Assembly (NCBI GenBank): GCA_043772905.1
Contig: JAYVFS010000180.1
Span: 20,725-84,724, forward strand
DNA from: JAAFJT01 sp043772905
GTDB lineage: Bacteria; Bacteroidota; Bacteroidia; Chitinophagales; Saprospiraceae
DNA: 64,000 nt
Reading direction: 5' to 3'
Below are positions 7,080 through 16,156 of the stretch, one piece after another. Below the pieces are notes generated by a model. It was not told the DNA's origin. It made no database searches and saw nothing but the letters and a program-made list of their open reading frames with translations. The stretch's first letter is position 1, and each line of letters begins with the position of its first letter. A program made the position numbers and the translations under genes.

Positions 7080-9195
7080 TAAACACTTTTTTATCGTTTT
7101 GGTTGCCCCCCTCAGTATCATTCAGATTTGCCGTGTCTAAAAGGTCAGATTGAACAGACCCAAAAGTTGGCGATACTTCTTTAATTTTCTTTGCAACCGT
7201 ATCTGGCAAGGTGAAATAAAAAATTGTTCCTTTTTCTTTTTCCGATTCAATCCAAATACGCCCGCCATAAGTAGAAACGATTCGTTGACAAAATGCCAAA
7301 CCAATACCTGAACCCTCATATTGAGCAGAAGAATGTAAGCGACGGAACATGCCAAAAACCTGTTCTCTATACTGAGGGAGTATCCCAATACCGTTGTCTG
7401 AAACGCTGAAAACCAAATCGCTTCGGCGCCATTCAGAACCTATCGTAACAGTTGGTTTTTCACTTTCATTGTATTTCAAACCATTATTAATCAAATTTTG
7501 AAAAAGTTGAACAATCAACGAGGAATGCCCCCTCAGTATCGGTAGGTCTTTGGCAATAATGTTCGCCTTTTTCTCCGTAATAAAACTTTGTAGATTGCTT
7601 CTGACCAAAAGTAAAGCATCATTGAGATCAACAGGCAATGGATCGCCTATGTTTTTATCAATTTTTGAATAATTCAATAAATCTTCAATGAGTTTAGTGG
7701 ATTGACGCACATTTGTGGTAATAAAATCGAAGTATTCCTTAGTCCGTTCATCGAGTTGGGGAGCCAACCGTTTTTTTAGCAATTGCGTAAACGAACCAAT
7801 GTTCCGAATAGGCGCACGCAAGTCATGCGAAGCGATATGAGCAAAATCGGTCAATTCTTGATTACTTTTGACGAGTTTTTGAGCATATTCCGACAGTTGT
7901 GATTGCATCGTTTCAATCTGCCACGCTCTGTTATAGGCGTTTTCTTCAAGCAGTTTATGCTTCTCTTTCATCAAAGATTCATTCTGCTGTAACGATTCAA
8001 TCATTTTCTTTTGAACATCATGTTTTTCAAGGCGCAAGATGCTAAAACGGTCAACAATTGCCATAAAAAACATGACGGTCTCTGCTGCAATACCCATATA
8101 CATAATATTCCGAGTCCATAAATTACTGTCTAAAAGCCCCATATTGTAGATGGTAAATATCGTAACACTCATACTTAAACAAAGAACACCCGCAATAAAA
8201 AAACGGGCAACCCGATAGCCTTTTCGATAAACTTGAATACCTGTGAATATCAAAAACAGATTAAAAGGGAACGTAATGGCATAAACAGACAATATATTTA
8301 ACTCATACAAACCAACAGCCGCCAAACCAATATTAATAACATAGACGACGAGGAAACAAATCAAACCTTTATCGAGTAGGGGTGTGTATAGTCTCGTTTT
8401 CAAAAAACTACGTGAAAAATAAATTCCAAATACACCCGCCAAGCCATGAAAATAAAAACCTATAACATTCCATTCAGGCGCATTAGGGTATAAATATTGC
8501 GATAAATAACCATCAAATCGTAAAATAGCACCTATAATAAAAATAGCATAACCAATATAATAACCATAAAAACTGTCTCGTAAACTGATAAAAAACATCA
8601 AATTGAATATAATGACGATGAAAACGATTCCTATAAAAATGCCATGTAACAAATCACTGGCATGGTACTCTTCAGAAAAAGCAAGGTTCGTACCGATACG
8701 TGTGCGAATGGACAGCGGAAATTGAGAGCGAATATTGAGATAATAAGTACACAATTGATCCTTTTTGCTATACAGCAGGAAAACATGACGATTGTTTTTT
8801 ATGATTCTTTCGCTAAAAGGAAAATATTTCCCTAAACGTTGTGTCCGCACTAAACCTTCGGAATCAATCGAGTATAAATAGACGGAATCCGTTATGCCTG
8901 TACTCAGTTCAAGATAAATATCCCTTGTTATACTCTTTTCTACTTGAAATTTGACCCAAATATTGCGCGGGTTATTGCCTCCAAGTTTGAAAACATTTTG
9001 GGTCATTGGCTCAAAATCCGTATCTTTTTGAATGTCCACTAATTCCTTTTTCCAAGTCTTATCCTCTTTATAAGTCGTCAATTTTGCCATAGGTAACAGC
9101 GCATCACCATTGTTGATATACAAAGGCGCTTGTTGAGCATAAAATAAGGGTGAGCAAAAGCAGATTAGAATAATGGTTATAAGTTTTCGCATCAA
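6850..9195 (-). CDS. 7TMR-DISM sensor histidine kinase
   Basis: This is a membrane sensor kinase. Residues 1-20 form a signal peptide. An extracellular 7TMR-DISMED2-type beta domain follows, to about residue 180. Seven hydrophobic segments (7TMR-DISM) run to about 390, then a coiled coil and the kinase core. The H box is H-I-A-S-H-D-L-R-A-P-I-R, the N box NLINNGLKYNES, and the G boxes DNGIGI and GSGIGLAFC. Kinase homology ends at IFYFTLPD; the last ~120 residues are low-complexity, overlap the gene at 6660 and look like out-of-frame translation. The natural end is therefore probably near 7090-7140, or the protein is fused to its neighbour. Three motif-like stretches lie in it (7108, 7370 degenerate, 7529). 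No cognate response regulator is adjacent. Confidence 0.88.
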   Translation of the reverse strand: MMRKLITIILICFCSPLFYAQQAPLYINNGDALLPMAKLTTYKEDKTWKKELVDIQKDTDFEPMTQNVFKLGGNNPRNIWVKFQVEKSITRDIYLELSTGITDSVYLYSIDSEGLVRTQRLGKYFPFSERIIKNNRHVFLLYSKKDQLCTYYLNIRSQFPLSIRTRIGTNLAFSEEYHASDLLHGIFIGIVFIVIIFNLMFFISLRDSFYGYYIGYAIFIIGAILRFDGYLSQYLYPNAPEWNVIGFYFHGLAGVFGIYFSRSFLKTRLYTPLLDKGLICFLVVYVINIGLAAVGLYELNILSVYAITFPFNLFLIFTGIQVYRKGYRVARFFIAGVLCLSMSVTIFTIYNMGLLDSNLWTRNIMYMGIAAETVMFFMAIVDRFSILRLEKHDVQKKMIESLQQNESLMKEKHKLLEENAYNRAWQIETMQSQLSEYAQKLVKSNQELTDFAHIASHDLRAPIRNIGSFTQLLKKRLAPQLDERTKEYFDFITTNVRQSTKLIEDLLNYSKIDKNIGDPLPVDLNDALLLVRSNLQSFITEKKANIIAKDLPILRGHSSLIVQLFQNLINNGLKYNESEKPTVTIGSEWRRSDLVFSVSDNGIGILPQYREQVFGMFRRLHSSAQYEGSGIGLAFCQRIVSTYGGRIWIESEKEKGTIFYFTLPDTVAKKIKEVSPTFGSVQSDLLDTANLNDTEGGNQNDKKVFNGHARSKSLINPSTIESESAFIQFGSRKTTNTGVISECNAAPYSENATRPNATDLEPLLGKTKEKHFPNNPLPPSS

Positions 9196-9364
9196 AATGG
9201 TTATTTGATTTTCGTCAATGTATGTTACGCTTTATTGAATTTCAAATTCAAAAACTAAGTTTTGGAATTTAAACTTGACAATATTTTTACAAAATGCAAA
9301 GCTATGTGACTTATGCCTAAAATGCAATGTTATTAAATGGGTAAAATTGACATGCCAACAAAAA

Positions 9365-9703
9365 TCAATCCATTTCCCAGTCCCAATTACTTGGATTTTT
9401 TTCTCGATAAGCGCGTTTGGTGGCAACGCGCAACTTTTGGCGTTCTAAGACCAGTTTGGCAAGAGCAATATTGGCTTCTTCTTTGTTCCCAGGCAATAAT
9501 GCCTCATTGATTTTACGTTCTGATACATCGAGCCGATAGAGCAAACTCAACAAATAATCTAATTTGTGCTCAATCATATAATCAATGGCAGTAGCCAGAT
9601 AGTCAAGCAATTCCGCCTCCGTCATCTCCTTTTCAGGGTTAGAAAGTTCAAAATCGCGCAAAATGAGCGCAGTTGTTTCACTATTAGCAGAAAAATCTGT
9701 CAC
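9365..9703 (-). CDS. Hypothetical helical protein
   Basis: This is a 112-residue, acidic-then-basic protein predicted to be all helical, with no signal peptide or membrane segment. I do not recognise the family. The centre (EMTEAELLDYLATAIDYM) and the segment up to LYRLDVSE recall short Bacteroidota proteins of unknown role. It lies 170 bp upstream of the histidine kinase on the same strand, but the gap is AT-rich and cotranscription is uncertain. Confidence 0.65.
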   Translation of the reverse strand: MTDFSANSETTALILRDFELSNPEKEMTEAELLDYLATAIDYMIEHKLDYLLSLLYRLDVSERKINEALLPGNKEEANIALAKLVLERQKLRVATKRAYREKNPSNWDWEMD

Positions 9704-9889
9704 GATATTTGTTTTAAATTAAAAAAAGTATGACGCAAAATTACGTTTTTTCGTCCAAAACATCGGCAATAAAATTTAGTGCCCCCTCAGTATCCCAAGT
9801 CATTTCGTAACTTGTGCCGTATTTTTAAGACACATTTTGGCGTTCTTACTGACAACATCTTATAATTACAAAATACTAAAAACCGACTT

Positions 9890-12800
9890 GTGAAGAATTT
9901 AATTCCTAAATATATACTTCAACAATTTAATAAAGAAGCAACCCATGGTACTTTCTTCGCAACAACCATGTTTGTTGACATCAGCGGTTTTACAGCATTA
10001 ACAGAATCGCTCATGCGTCATGGTACTGAGGGGGCTGAAATTTTGTCTGAAATTCTGGATGCCATTTTTGCGCCCATGGTGGCACATGTTTATGCCAAAG
10101 GCGGCGAAATACCACACTTCGCTGGCGATGCTTTTACCGCTATTTTCAAAGGCAATCAAACAGAAAAAGTCACTGCCCTTGCCCACGAAATCCGTGATTC
10201 TTTCAAGGAAAAAGCGGCGTATGAAACGAAATTCGGTCATTTTGAGATGAATTTACGCATCGGGTTGTCGTTTGGCGAACTGTCTTGGGGTATCATTGGC
10301 GACCAACACAAAACCTTTTATTATAGAGGAAATGCCATTGACCAAGCGGCAGCAGCCCAACAAAAAGCCGCACCACAGGAGGTGGTAATGGACGATGATT
10401 TTACAAAAATGTTTTATACAAGCGAGCCATTTAACAACGCTGATTTTACCCCATTAAATGACTCACTAAGCCCTATTGATGAAAAGGCGTTAAGAGCTTT
10501 TTTGCCGCAATCTGTTGTCAATTTCAAGGGAAAAGGTGAATTTCGGGACGTTGCTTCCGTATTTATTTCATTCGACGATGTACTTTCAAAAGCAGATTTA
10601 GAAGCATATACAAATATTGTTTTAGCCCAACTTGACTCCTTTGGCGGCTACTTCAAGGAGCTTGATTTTGGTGATAAAGGTGGTTTAATGGTCGGCTTTT
10701 GGGGTGCACCCACTGCTTTTGAAAACAATTTGACGCGGGCACTCGAATGTATTTTAAGCATCCAGGATGCATTAGGTCATTTGCAAGTGCATCGTTTTTT
10801 CAAATTTCGAGCGGGCATCACGTCGGGTGTGGCTTATGCGGGCATCGTCGGCGGCATCGAACGTTGTCAGTACGCCGTTGTCGGAAGCCGTGTCAATTTA
10901 GCAGCGCGACTGGCTTTACAAGCGAATTGGAACGAAATCTTAGTTGATCAAAACGTTCTTCAAGCCAAATCTTTTGAATTTCAAGACAGAGGCAATTTGC
11001 ATTATAAAGGCTTTACCGACAAAATTCCGACATACAAACTATTAAATAAAAAAACAGAGGAACGGCCCGTTTTTGTAGGCAAAATGGTGGGTCGTGATGC
11101 AGAATTGCAGCAACTCATCGAATTGACTTCGACCACTTTGACAAACAAAACGGCGAGTATCGCATACATTTGGGGCGAAGCGGGCATCGGAAAAAGCCGG
11201 TTGACTTATGAATTGAAACATGAAACAGATAAATTGTTAAAAGTTAACTGGGTGGTTTGTCAGAGCGACCAGATACTGCGTAAACCTTTCAATTCTTTTA
11301 TTTATTTTTTAAAAACCTATTTCAAACAGTCTGTTGAGCAATTATCAGCCATAAATATTGCGGCTTTTGAGCTGGTTTTTAAAAATCTCGTACGAAGTCT
11401 GCCAGAGACCGCTTATACTGAGGGGGCTGAATTGATACGAACACGCTCTATTTTAGCAGCATTAGTCGGTCTAAATTATCCCGATTCGCTTTGGGAACAA
11501 CTCGATGCTCGAGGTCGTTACGACAATACTTTTGCGGCAATCGAAAACCTTTTGCTTGCGCTTGCCCAAATCTGTCCGCTTGTCATTGAACTTGAAGATG
11601 CGCATTGGCTCGACGATGATTCGAACGCCTTACTCCAAAATTTCATTCGCCGTATTAGTCAAAAACCTATTTTGATGCTCAATACGATGCGCTATGACGA
11701 TGAAGGTACTAAAATGGGCTTATTTCCATTAGAAATACTGAGTGGGGTACAATTGAAAACAATAGATATTGACCTAAATCTTTTGTCAAAAGAAGGTTTG
11801 AAACAACTCGCAGAAGTCAAACTACAAGGAGGTATTCACCCCGATTTTGCCCAAATGTTGTGGCGAACAACCAATGGTAATCCATTTTATATCGAACAAA
11901 TATTAGCCTATTTTTCTGAAAACAATTTATTGCAAACCATTGACAATCAATGGACTGTAAAAGATACAACCATACGTATTTCGACATCTATTACAGCTAT
12001 TTTGACAGCACGTATTGACCGTTTATCCACTATTCTGAAAGAAACGGTTAAAGCTGCAGCCGTCATCGGGCGCGAGTTCGAACTACCTGTTTTGTCCGAA
12101 GTTATATTACAACACGACGAATATATTAAGCGCAACGGCAACGCGCCACTTGTTCTCCGAGAGCAAGTACAAAGTGCTGAAAAAGGTCAAATTTGGCGTG
12201 CTATGAATGAATTGCGCTACATTTTTAGGCACTCTTTGCTCCGCGAAGCCGTCTATGATATGCAGTTGAAAACACGCCTTCGTGAGTTGCATTTTATGAT
12301 TGCTAAAGCTATTGAAAAGGTTTATAAAGACAATATAGAACAACGTTTTGTTGACCTTGCTTTCCACTACGAACAAGCAGAAGTCAAATATAAAACGCTT
12401 GAATATTTGCAAAAAGCTGCCGATTTCGCCCGTCGAAACTATCAAAATCAACAAGCCCTTGACTTTTATGACCGTTTGTTGAAAAACATGGATAACGATA
12501 CAGAACACGTCAGAATCTTAATAAAAAAAGGCGAAGTCCTACAACTCATCGGACGTTGGTACAACTCCGAAATTGCCTTCCACGAAGCCCTTTTCAAAGC
12601 CGCAGGAACAGGTGACATCAGCTTAAAAGGACGTACAAACAGTGCGCTTGGCACATTGTTAATGCTCAAAGGCAGCTACGAAGAAGCCCGTCCTTACCTT
12701 GAAAAAGCCGCTTCGTATTTCGAGCAAATAATTGACAATCAAGGTATTGCGAGAGCTTATGGCAATTTAGGTAATTTATATTTCCGACAAGGAGAATATG

Positions 12801-13618
12801 ATATGGCAAAAGATTATTTTTCAAAAAGTATCCATATCAGCCGAGAAAATGGTTTGCGCTCGCCTGCACAAATTGTCTCTAATTTGGGTCTAATATTTAT
12901 GAATCAAGGCGATTATACTGAGGGGGTCAAAATACAAAAAGAAGAATTGGATATTGCAGAAAAAAATAATGATTTGGCGGGTGCATCTACTTTATGGGTC
13001 AACTTAGGCATCGTCTATTTTGAGAAAGGTGATGACAATGCTGCCCTCCGTTGCTTTGAAAAAGGTTTAGAATTATGTCAACTTCTGGGTAATAAACAAT
13101 TCATTTCCATCGCTTTAGGTTGCATTGGCAATGTTTGGCGTATCAAAGGTAATTTTGAAAAAGCCAATGAATATTTGACCGAAGACCTCAAAATGTGCAT
13201 CGAATTAGGCGACAAACAAGGCATCGCTATTGCCCATGAGCTGATTGGTAAATTACATTCAACAAAAGGAGAATTTAAAGAAGCTTTGTACCATTTTGAA
13301 GAAAGTCTGAAAGGCTGCAATCAACTCAATTACCAAAAAGGTATTGCCAAAGCCTTACATGGTTTGAGCGAAACATTTTCCTTACACAATGATTTTTTGA
13401 AGGCTATTAAATGCTGCGATGAAGCCGTTGTTATCGCTCGAAAAATCAATAATAAACTCATTTTAGGTCAATGTCTCGTTGAAAAAGCCCTCGTTTTGAT
13501 AAAAGCTGGCGACATTACGGGTGCAAAAGCCATTCAAAAAGAAACAATTGAAGTCGCTGAATCTTTGGGCAATGAAAAATTGACTCGTCAAGTCCAAGCG
13601 TTTTTAAACAAAATTTGA
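9890..13618 (+). CDS. Twin class III nucleotidyl cyclase / STAND ATPase / TPR protein (soluble adenylyl cyclase architecture)
   Basis: This 1242-residue cytoplasmic protein starts at GTG. Residues ~20-190 are the first class III cyclase domain, with metal ligands Asp30 (FVDISGF) and Asp80 (HFAGDAF). Residues ~215-390 are the second cyclase domain, with transition-state residues Asn336 and Arg340 in VGSRVNLAAR. A P-loop ATPase follows (Walker A GEAGIGKS at 429-436, Walker B-like VIELEDAHW near 565), then a helical region and about ten TPR units from ~830 to the end. The split of metal ligands in C1 and Asn/Arg in C2 is that of bicarbonate-sensitive animal sAC (ADCY10), so catalysis of cAMP synthesis is plausible. 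Four motif copies or variants lie in the gene. It appears monocistronic. Confidence 0.9.
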   Translation: MKNLIPKYILQQFNKEATHGTFFATTMFVDISGFTALTESLMRHGTEGAEILSEILDAIFAPMVAHVYAKGGEIPHFAGDAFTAIFKGNQTEKVTALAHEIRDSFKEKAAYETKFGHFEMNLRIGLSFGELSWGIIGDQHKTFYYRGNAIDQAAAAQQKAAPQEVVMDDDFTKMFYTSEPFNNADFTPLNDSLSPIDEKALRAFLPQSVVNFKGKGEFRDVASVFISFDDVLSKADLEAYTNIVLAQLDSFGGYFKELDFGDKGGLMVGFWGAPTAFENNLTRALECILSIQDALGHLQVHRFFKFRAGITSGVAYAGIVGGIERCQYAVVGSRVNLAARLALQANWNEILVDQNVLQAKSFEFQDRGNLHYKGFTDKIPTYKLLNKKTEERPVFVGKMVGRDAELQQLIELTSTTLTNKTASIAYIWGEAGIGKSRLTYELKHETDKLLKVNWVVCQSDQILRKPFNSFIYFLKTYFKQSVEQLSAINIAAFELVFKNLVRSLPETAYTEGAELIRTRSILAALVGLNYPDSLWEQLDARGRYDNTFAAIENLLLALAQICPLVIELEDAHWLDDDSNALLQNFIRRISQKPILMLNTMRYDDEGTKMGLFPLEILSGVQLKTIDIDLNLLSKEGLKQLAEVKLQGGIHPDFAQMLWRTTNGNPFYIEQILAYFSENNLLQTIDNQWTVKDTTIRISTSITAILTARIDRLSTILKETVKAAAVIGREFELPVLSEVILQHDEYIKRNGNAPLVLREQVQSAEKGQIWRAMNELRYIFRHSLLREAVYDMQLKTRLRELHFMIAKAIEKVYKDNIEQRFVDLAFHYEQAEVKYKTLEYLQKAADFARRNYQNQQALDFYDRLLKNMDNDTEHVRILIKKGEVLQLIGRWYNSEIAFHEALFKAAGTGDISLKGRTNSALGTLLMLKGSYEEARPYLEKAASYFEQIIDNQGIARAYGNLGNLYFRQGEYDMAKDYFSKSIHISRENGLRSPAQIVSNLGLIFMNQGDYTEGVKIQKEELDIAEKNNDLAGASTLWVNLGIVYFEKGDDNAALRCFEKGLELCQLLGNKQFISIALGCIGNVWRIKGNFEKANEYLTEDLKMCIELGDKQGIAIAHELIGKLHSTKGEFKEALYHFEESLKGCNQLNYQKGIAKALHGLSETFSLHNDFLKAIKCCDEAVVIARKINNKLILGQCLVEKALVLIKAGDITGAKAIQKETIEVAESLGNEKLTRQVQAFLNKI

Positions 13619-13690
13619 TGGTTGAATTGTTGTATTATTTAATTGAAATTCATCAATATAGCAATACAACCATTTTATAATACAAATAAT

Positions 13691-14608
13691 ATGAACATTA
13701 TGCTTCTAAAACTCATTTTCATTTCATTCTTTATGATACAAACCTGTGGTAATCAACCTGTTACGAAAAAGGTTGATACGCAAAGTCTTTCGTTTCCTTA
13801 TGACTTATCAAACCCTACGGAAACATTCAACTTGGATGTTGCCCTTCGGGAAATTTCAGGTTTGACAACATCTCCAAATAGCGCCCAACTCGCTTGTTTA
13901 CAAGACGAAAGCGGGCAACTTTTCTACCTCGACAAAAAAACGGGCAAAGCGACCCCCTCAGTAATTTTCCAAAATTCAGGCGATTTTGAAGGTATTGAAT
14001 TTGTCAAAGACACCCTTTGGACTACGACGAGTAAAGGCAAGTTATTTAAAATTTGGAACCTCGATAAAACGCCTTTTGATGTCCAAATTTTCAAAATCGA
14101 AAGCCTTAAAAATGCCAATATTGAAGGCATGGGTTACGATGCCTTAAACCACCGTTTGCTTTTGTCCGCAAAGGGCGATAAAAATGATGGTGCAAGTTTG
14201 CGGACTGTTTGGGCTTATGATTTACATAATCAGACCCCCTCAGTAAAAAAGATATTTGATGTGCAACTTATTGATTTTCAAGCATTTTTAAAAGACAAAA
14301 CGGATAAACAATATGTAAAACTCGCTAAGGATTATGTCGAAAAACCTGCTTCATCAGGCTTTGAGTTTGGTCCTTCTGGCATTGCCGTTCATCCCTTGAA
14401 CGGACATATATATATTGTGTCGGCAACCAACCGAACGCTCGTCGTGTTAAGTGCCGAAGGTAAAGTTTTGGACATGGTGAAATTGGACAAAACCCTATTT
14501 CCACAACCTGAAGGCTTGTGTTTTGATGCCGAAGGCACGATGTATATCAGCAACGAAGCGAAGGACAATCCGAACGCCAGCCTGTTGATTTTTAAGATGT
14601 TAAAGTGA
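13691..14608 (+). CDS. SdiA-regulated-like lipoprotein (beta-propeller)
   Basis: The start at 13691 gives MNIMLLKLIFISFFMIQTCG, a lipoprotein signal with the lipobox Cys in I-Q-T-C; an in-frame ATG at 13643 would lengthen it without purpose. The mature part (~285 residues) has repeated beta-sheet blocks such as DFEGIEFVKDTLW, GMGYDALNHRLLL, GPSGIAVHPLNGHIY and PEGLCFDAEGTMY. These are typical of the SdiA-regulated/NHL six-bladed propellers. The family's biochemical role is not established. Two reverse decamer copies (13954, 14236) encode T-P-S-V in inter-blade loops. It follows the cyclase gene by 72 bp. Confidence 0.75.
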   Translation: MNIMLLKLIFISFFMIQTCGNQPVTKKVDTQSLSFPYDLSNPTETFNLDVALREISGLTTSPNSAQLACLQDESGQLFYLDKKTGKATPSVIFQNSGDFEGIEFVKDTLWTTTSKGKLFKIWNLDKTPFDVQIFKIESLKNANIEGMGYDALNHRLLLSAKGDKNDGASLRTVWAYDLHNQTPSVKKIFDVQLIDFQAFLKDKTDKQYVKLAKDYVEKPASSGFEFGPSGIAVHPLNGHIYIVSATNRTLVVLSAEGKVLDMVKLDKTLFPQPEGLCFDAEGTMYISNEAKDNPNASLLIFKMLK

Positions 14609-14623
14609 CATAATCTTTGACAT

Positions 14624-14656
14624 AATCTTAGGAAGATTTAAAATCTTCCTAAGATT
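14624..14656. repeat. 33-nt palindrome, copy 2 of 2
   Basis: This is identical to the inner palindrome at 3668-3700 of the MITE-like element. Here it stands alone, 15 nt after the propeller lipoprotein gene, where it can act as a hairpin terminator. Confidence 0.85.
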
Positions 14657-14704
14657 GTTTGGTATTGTGGCAACGTATATAGACTTTTGTATGTGTTTTT
14701 TAAA

Positions 14705-14790
14705 CAATGATAAATGATAAATTATGAGTGATAAATGACTCATATTCATCCATCATAATTTATCATTCATCATTCATCATTCATAATTAA
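14705..14790. repeat. Inverted array of GATAAAT/ATTCATC heptamers
   Basis: Direct near-repeats of GATAAAT and GATAAATGA on the left face ATTCATC/ATTTATC units on the right, so the region folds back on itself. The array ends 7 nt before the sucB start. The same unit appears at 1-20, 25759-25795, 29629-29725 and 35957-36037. Confidence 0.7.
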
Positions 14791-14796
14791 CGAAAT

Positions 14797-16032
14797 ATGG
14801 CTGTTATAGAAATAAAAGTACCCAGCATAGCGGAATCCATAACCGAGGTAACCCTCTCGCAATGGCTCAAAGCTGATGGCGAATATGTCAAACGTGACGA
14901 ACCCATTTGTGAATTTGAATCAGACAAAGCAACCCTTGAATTGCCCGCGGAATTCGCAGGTAAACTCATACATGTTGCTACGGAGGGGTCAGATTTAAAC
15001 ATTGGCGATGTCGTTGCCAAAATTGACACCGATGCGGTAGCGCCAAACGCCCCCACACCTGCCCCCCCCGCCCCCAAAGGGGAGGCTGTGAAAACGGAAA
15101 CGGCTGCTACAGTAACAAGTACATCTTATGCGACTGGTACGCCTTCTCCTGCGGCAGGAAAAATCTTAGCAGAAGCGGGTGTTTCAACGACCGATGTCAG
15201 CGGCACAGGCAGAGACGGACGCATCACAAAAGAAGATGCTCAACAAGCGGCTGCGACCCCCGCCCCCAAAGGGGAGTCTGTGAAACCGGAAACCGCTACC
15301 CCCTCAGTAAATACCGCTTCTTTTAGTAGAAATGAACACCGCGTGAAAATGTCGCGTATGCGCCAAACGATTGCCAAACGCCTTGTTTCTGCAAAAAATA
15401 CAACAGCGATGTTGACCACTTTTAATGAGGTGGATATGACGGCTGTGTTCGCTTTGCGGGAAAAATATCAAGACAAATTTGTTAAGAAATATGGCGTAAA
15501 GTTGGGCTTTATGTCTATTTTCGGAAAAGCTTGCGCTAAGGTTTTGTTGGAAATGCCTGATGTTAATGCTTATATTGACAGCGCAACGAATGAGATTATT
15601 TACCACGATTTTGCAGATATTTCGTTGGCTATCTCAACGCCAAACGGTTTAGTGGTGCCACCCATTCGCAACGTCGAATCGTTGAGTTTTGCAGATTTTG
15701 AAAAGCAATTGAAAGGTTTGGCTGTCAAAGCGCGCGATGGAAAATTGACTTTGGACGAGATGTCAGGCGGCACGTTTACTATCACAAATGGCGGCATTTT
15801 CGGTTCTTTGATGTCCACACCGATTATCAATGAGCCTCAATCCGCTATTTTGGGTATGCACGCCATCAAAGACCGCCCGATGGTGGTTGACGGTCAAATT
15901 GTTGTCCGCCCGATGATGTATTTGGCTTTGAGCTATGACCATCGCGTTATTGACGGCTCGACTTCGGTGACGTTCCTTGTGAAAGTGAAGGAATTGATTG
16001 AAGATCCGACGAGTTTGTTGTTGGATTTGTAA
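14797..16032 (+). CDS. sucB: 2-oxoglutarate dehydrogenase E2 (dihydrolipoyl succinyltransferase)
   Basis: This is the E2 core of the 2-oxoglutarate dehydrogenase complex. It transfers the succinyl group from lipoamide to CoA. Residues 1-75 are the lipoyl domain, with lipoyl-lysine Lys44 in ESDKATLEL. A linker and peripheral subunit-binding domain follow (about 110-155), then the catalytic domain, with His382 and Asp386 in DHRVIDG. The 411-residue length is normal. Both flanking linkers contain Pro/Ala stretches encoded by a half copy of the GC-rich palindrome (15063-15085 and 15259-15281: A-P-K-G-E). The second linker also holds a decamer copy (15300, T-P-S-V). The E1 gene is not adjacent. 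Confidence 0.95.
   Translation: MAVIEIKVPSIAESITEVTLSQWLKADGEYVKRDEPICEFESDKATLELPAEFAGKLIHVATEGSDLNIGDVVAKIDTDAVAPNAPTPAPPAPKGEAVKTETAATVTSTSYATGTPSPAAGKILAEAGVSTTDVSGTGRDGRITKEDAQQAAATPAPKGESVKPETATPSVNTASFSRNEHRVKMSRMRQTIAKRLVSAKNTTAMLTTFNEVDMTAVFALREKYQDKFVKKYGVKLGFMSIFGKACAKVLLEMPDVNAYIDSATNEIIYHDFADISLAISTPNGLVVPPIRNVESLSFADFEKQLKGLAVKARDGKLTLDEMSGGTFTITNGGIFGSLMSTPIINEPQSAILGMHAIKDRPMVVDGQIVVRPMMYLALSYDHRVIDGSTSVTFLVKVKELIEDPTSLLLDL
15063..15085 (+). repeat. Half copy of GC-rich palindromic element in sucB linker 1
   Basis: The stretch reads CCCCCGCCCCCAAAGGGGAG, matching one arm of the palindromes at 17170-17224 and 42144-42192. It codes for Pro/Ala-rich linker residues. Confidence 0.7.
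15259..15281 (+). repeat. Half copy of GC-rich palindromic element in sucB linker 2
   Basis: This is the same 20-mer as at 15063-15085, in the second interdomain linker. Downstream bases are also similar (TCTGTGAAACCGGAAACC against GCTGTGAAAACGGAAACG), so the two linkers share a duplicated stretch of about 40 nt. Confidence 0.75.
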
Positions 16033-16039
16033 TTGCAAA

Positions 16040-16072
16040 ACGTTCGGGGAATTTTCAAAATTCCCCGAACGT
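16040..16072. terminator. 33-nt palindrome after sucB
   Basis: The stem ACGTTCGGGGAATTTT pairs with AAAATTCCCCGAACGT around one base. It lies 8 nt after the sucB stop, with the same size and layout as the palindromes at 3668, 14624 and 41014. Confidence 0.75.
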
Positions 16073-16083
16073 CACATCAATGG

Positions 16084-16115
16084 AAAATGCCAAACGTCAC
16101 AACGTTTGGCATTTT
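16084..16115. terminator. Terminator hairpin between convergent sucB and hutU
   Basis: AAAATGCCAAACG pairs with CGTTTGGCATTTT, with A and T tracts on both sides, so it is bidirectional. The stem closely resembles the terminator at 6603-6637. Confidence 0.8.
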
Positions 16116-16156
16116 TCATTTTTCACTAATTTGTTAGCACTTCATATAAAAGGCAT

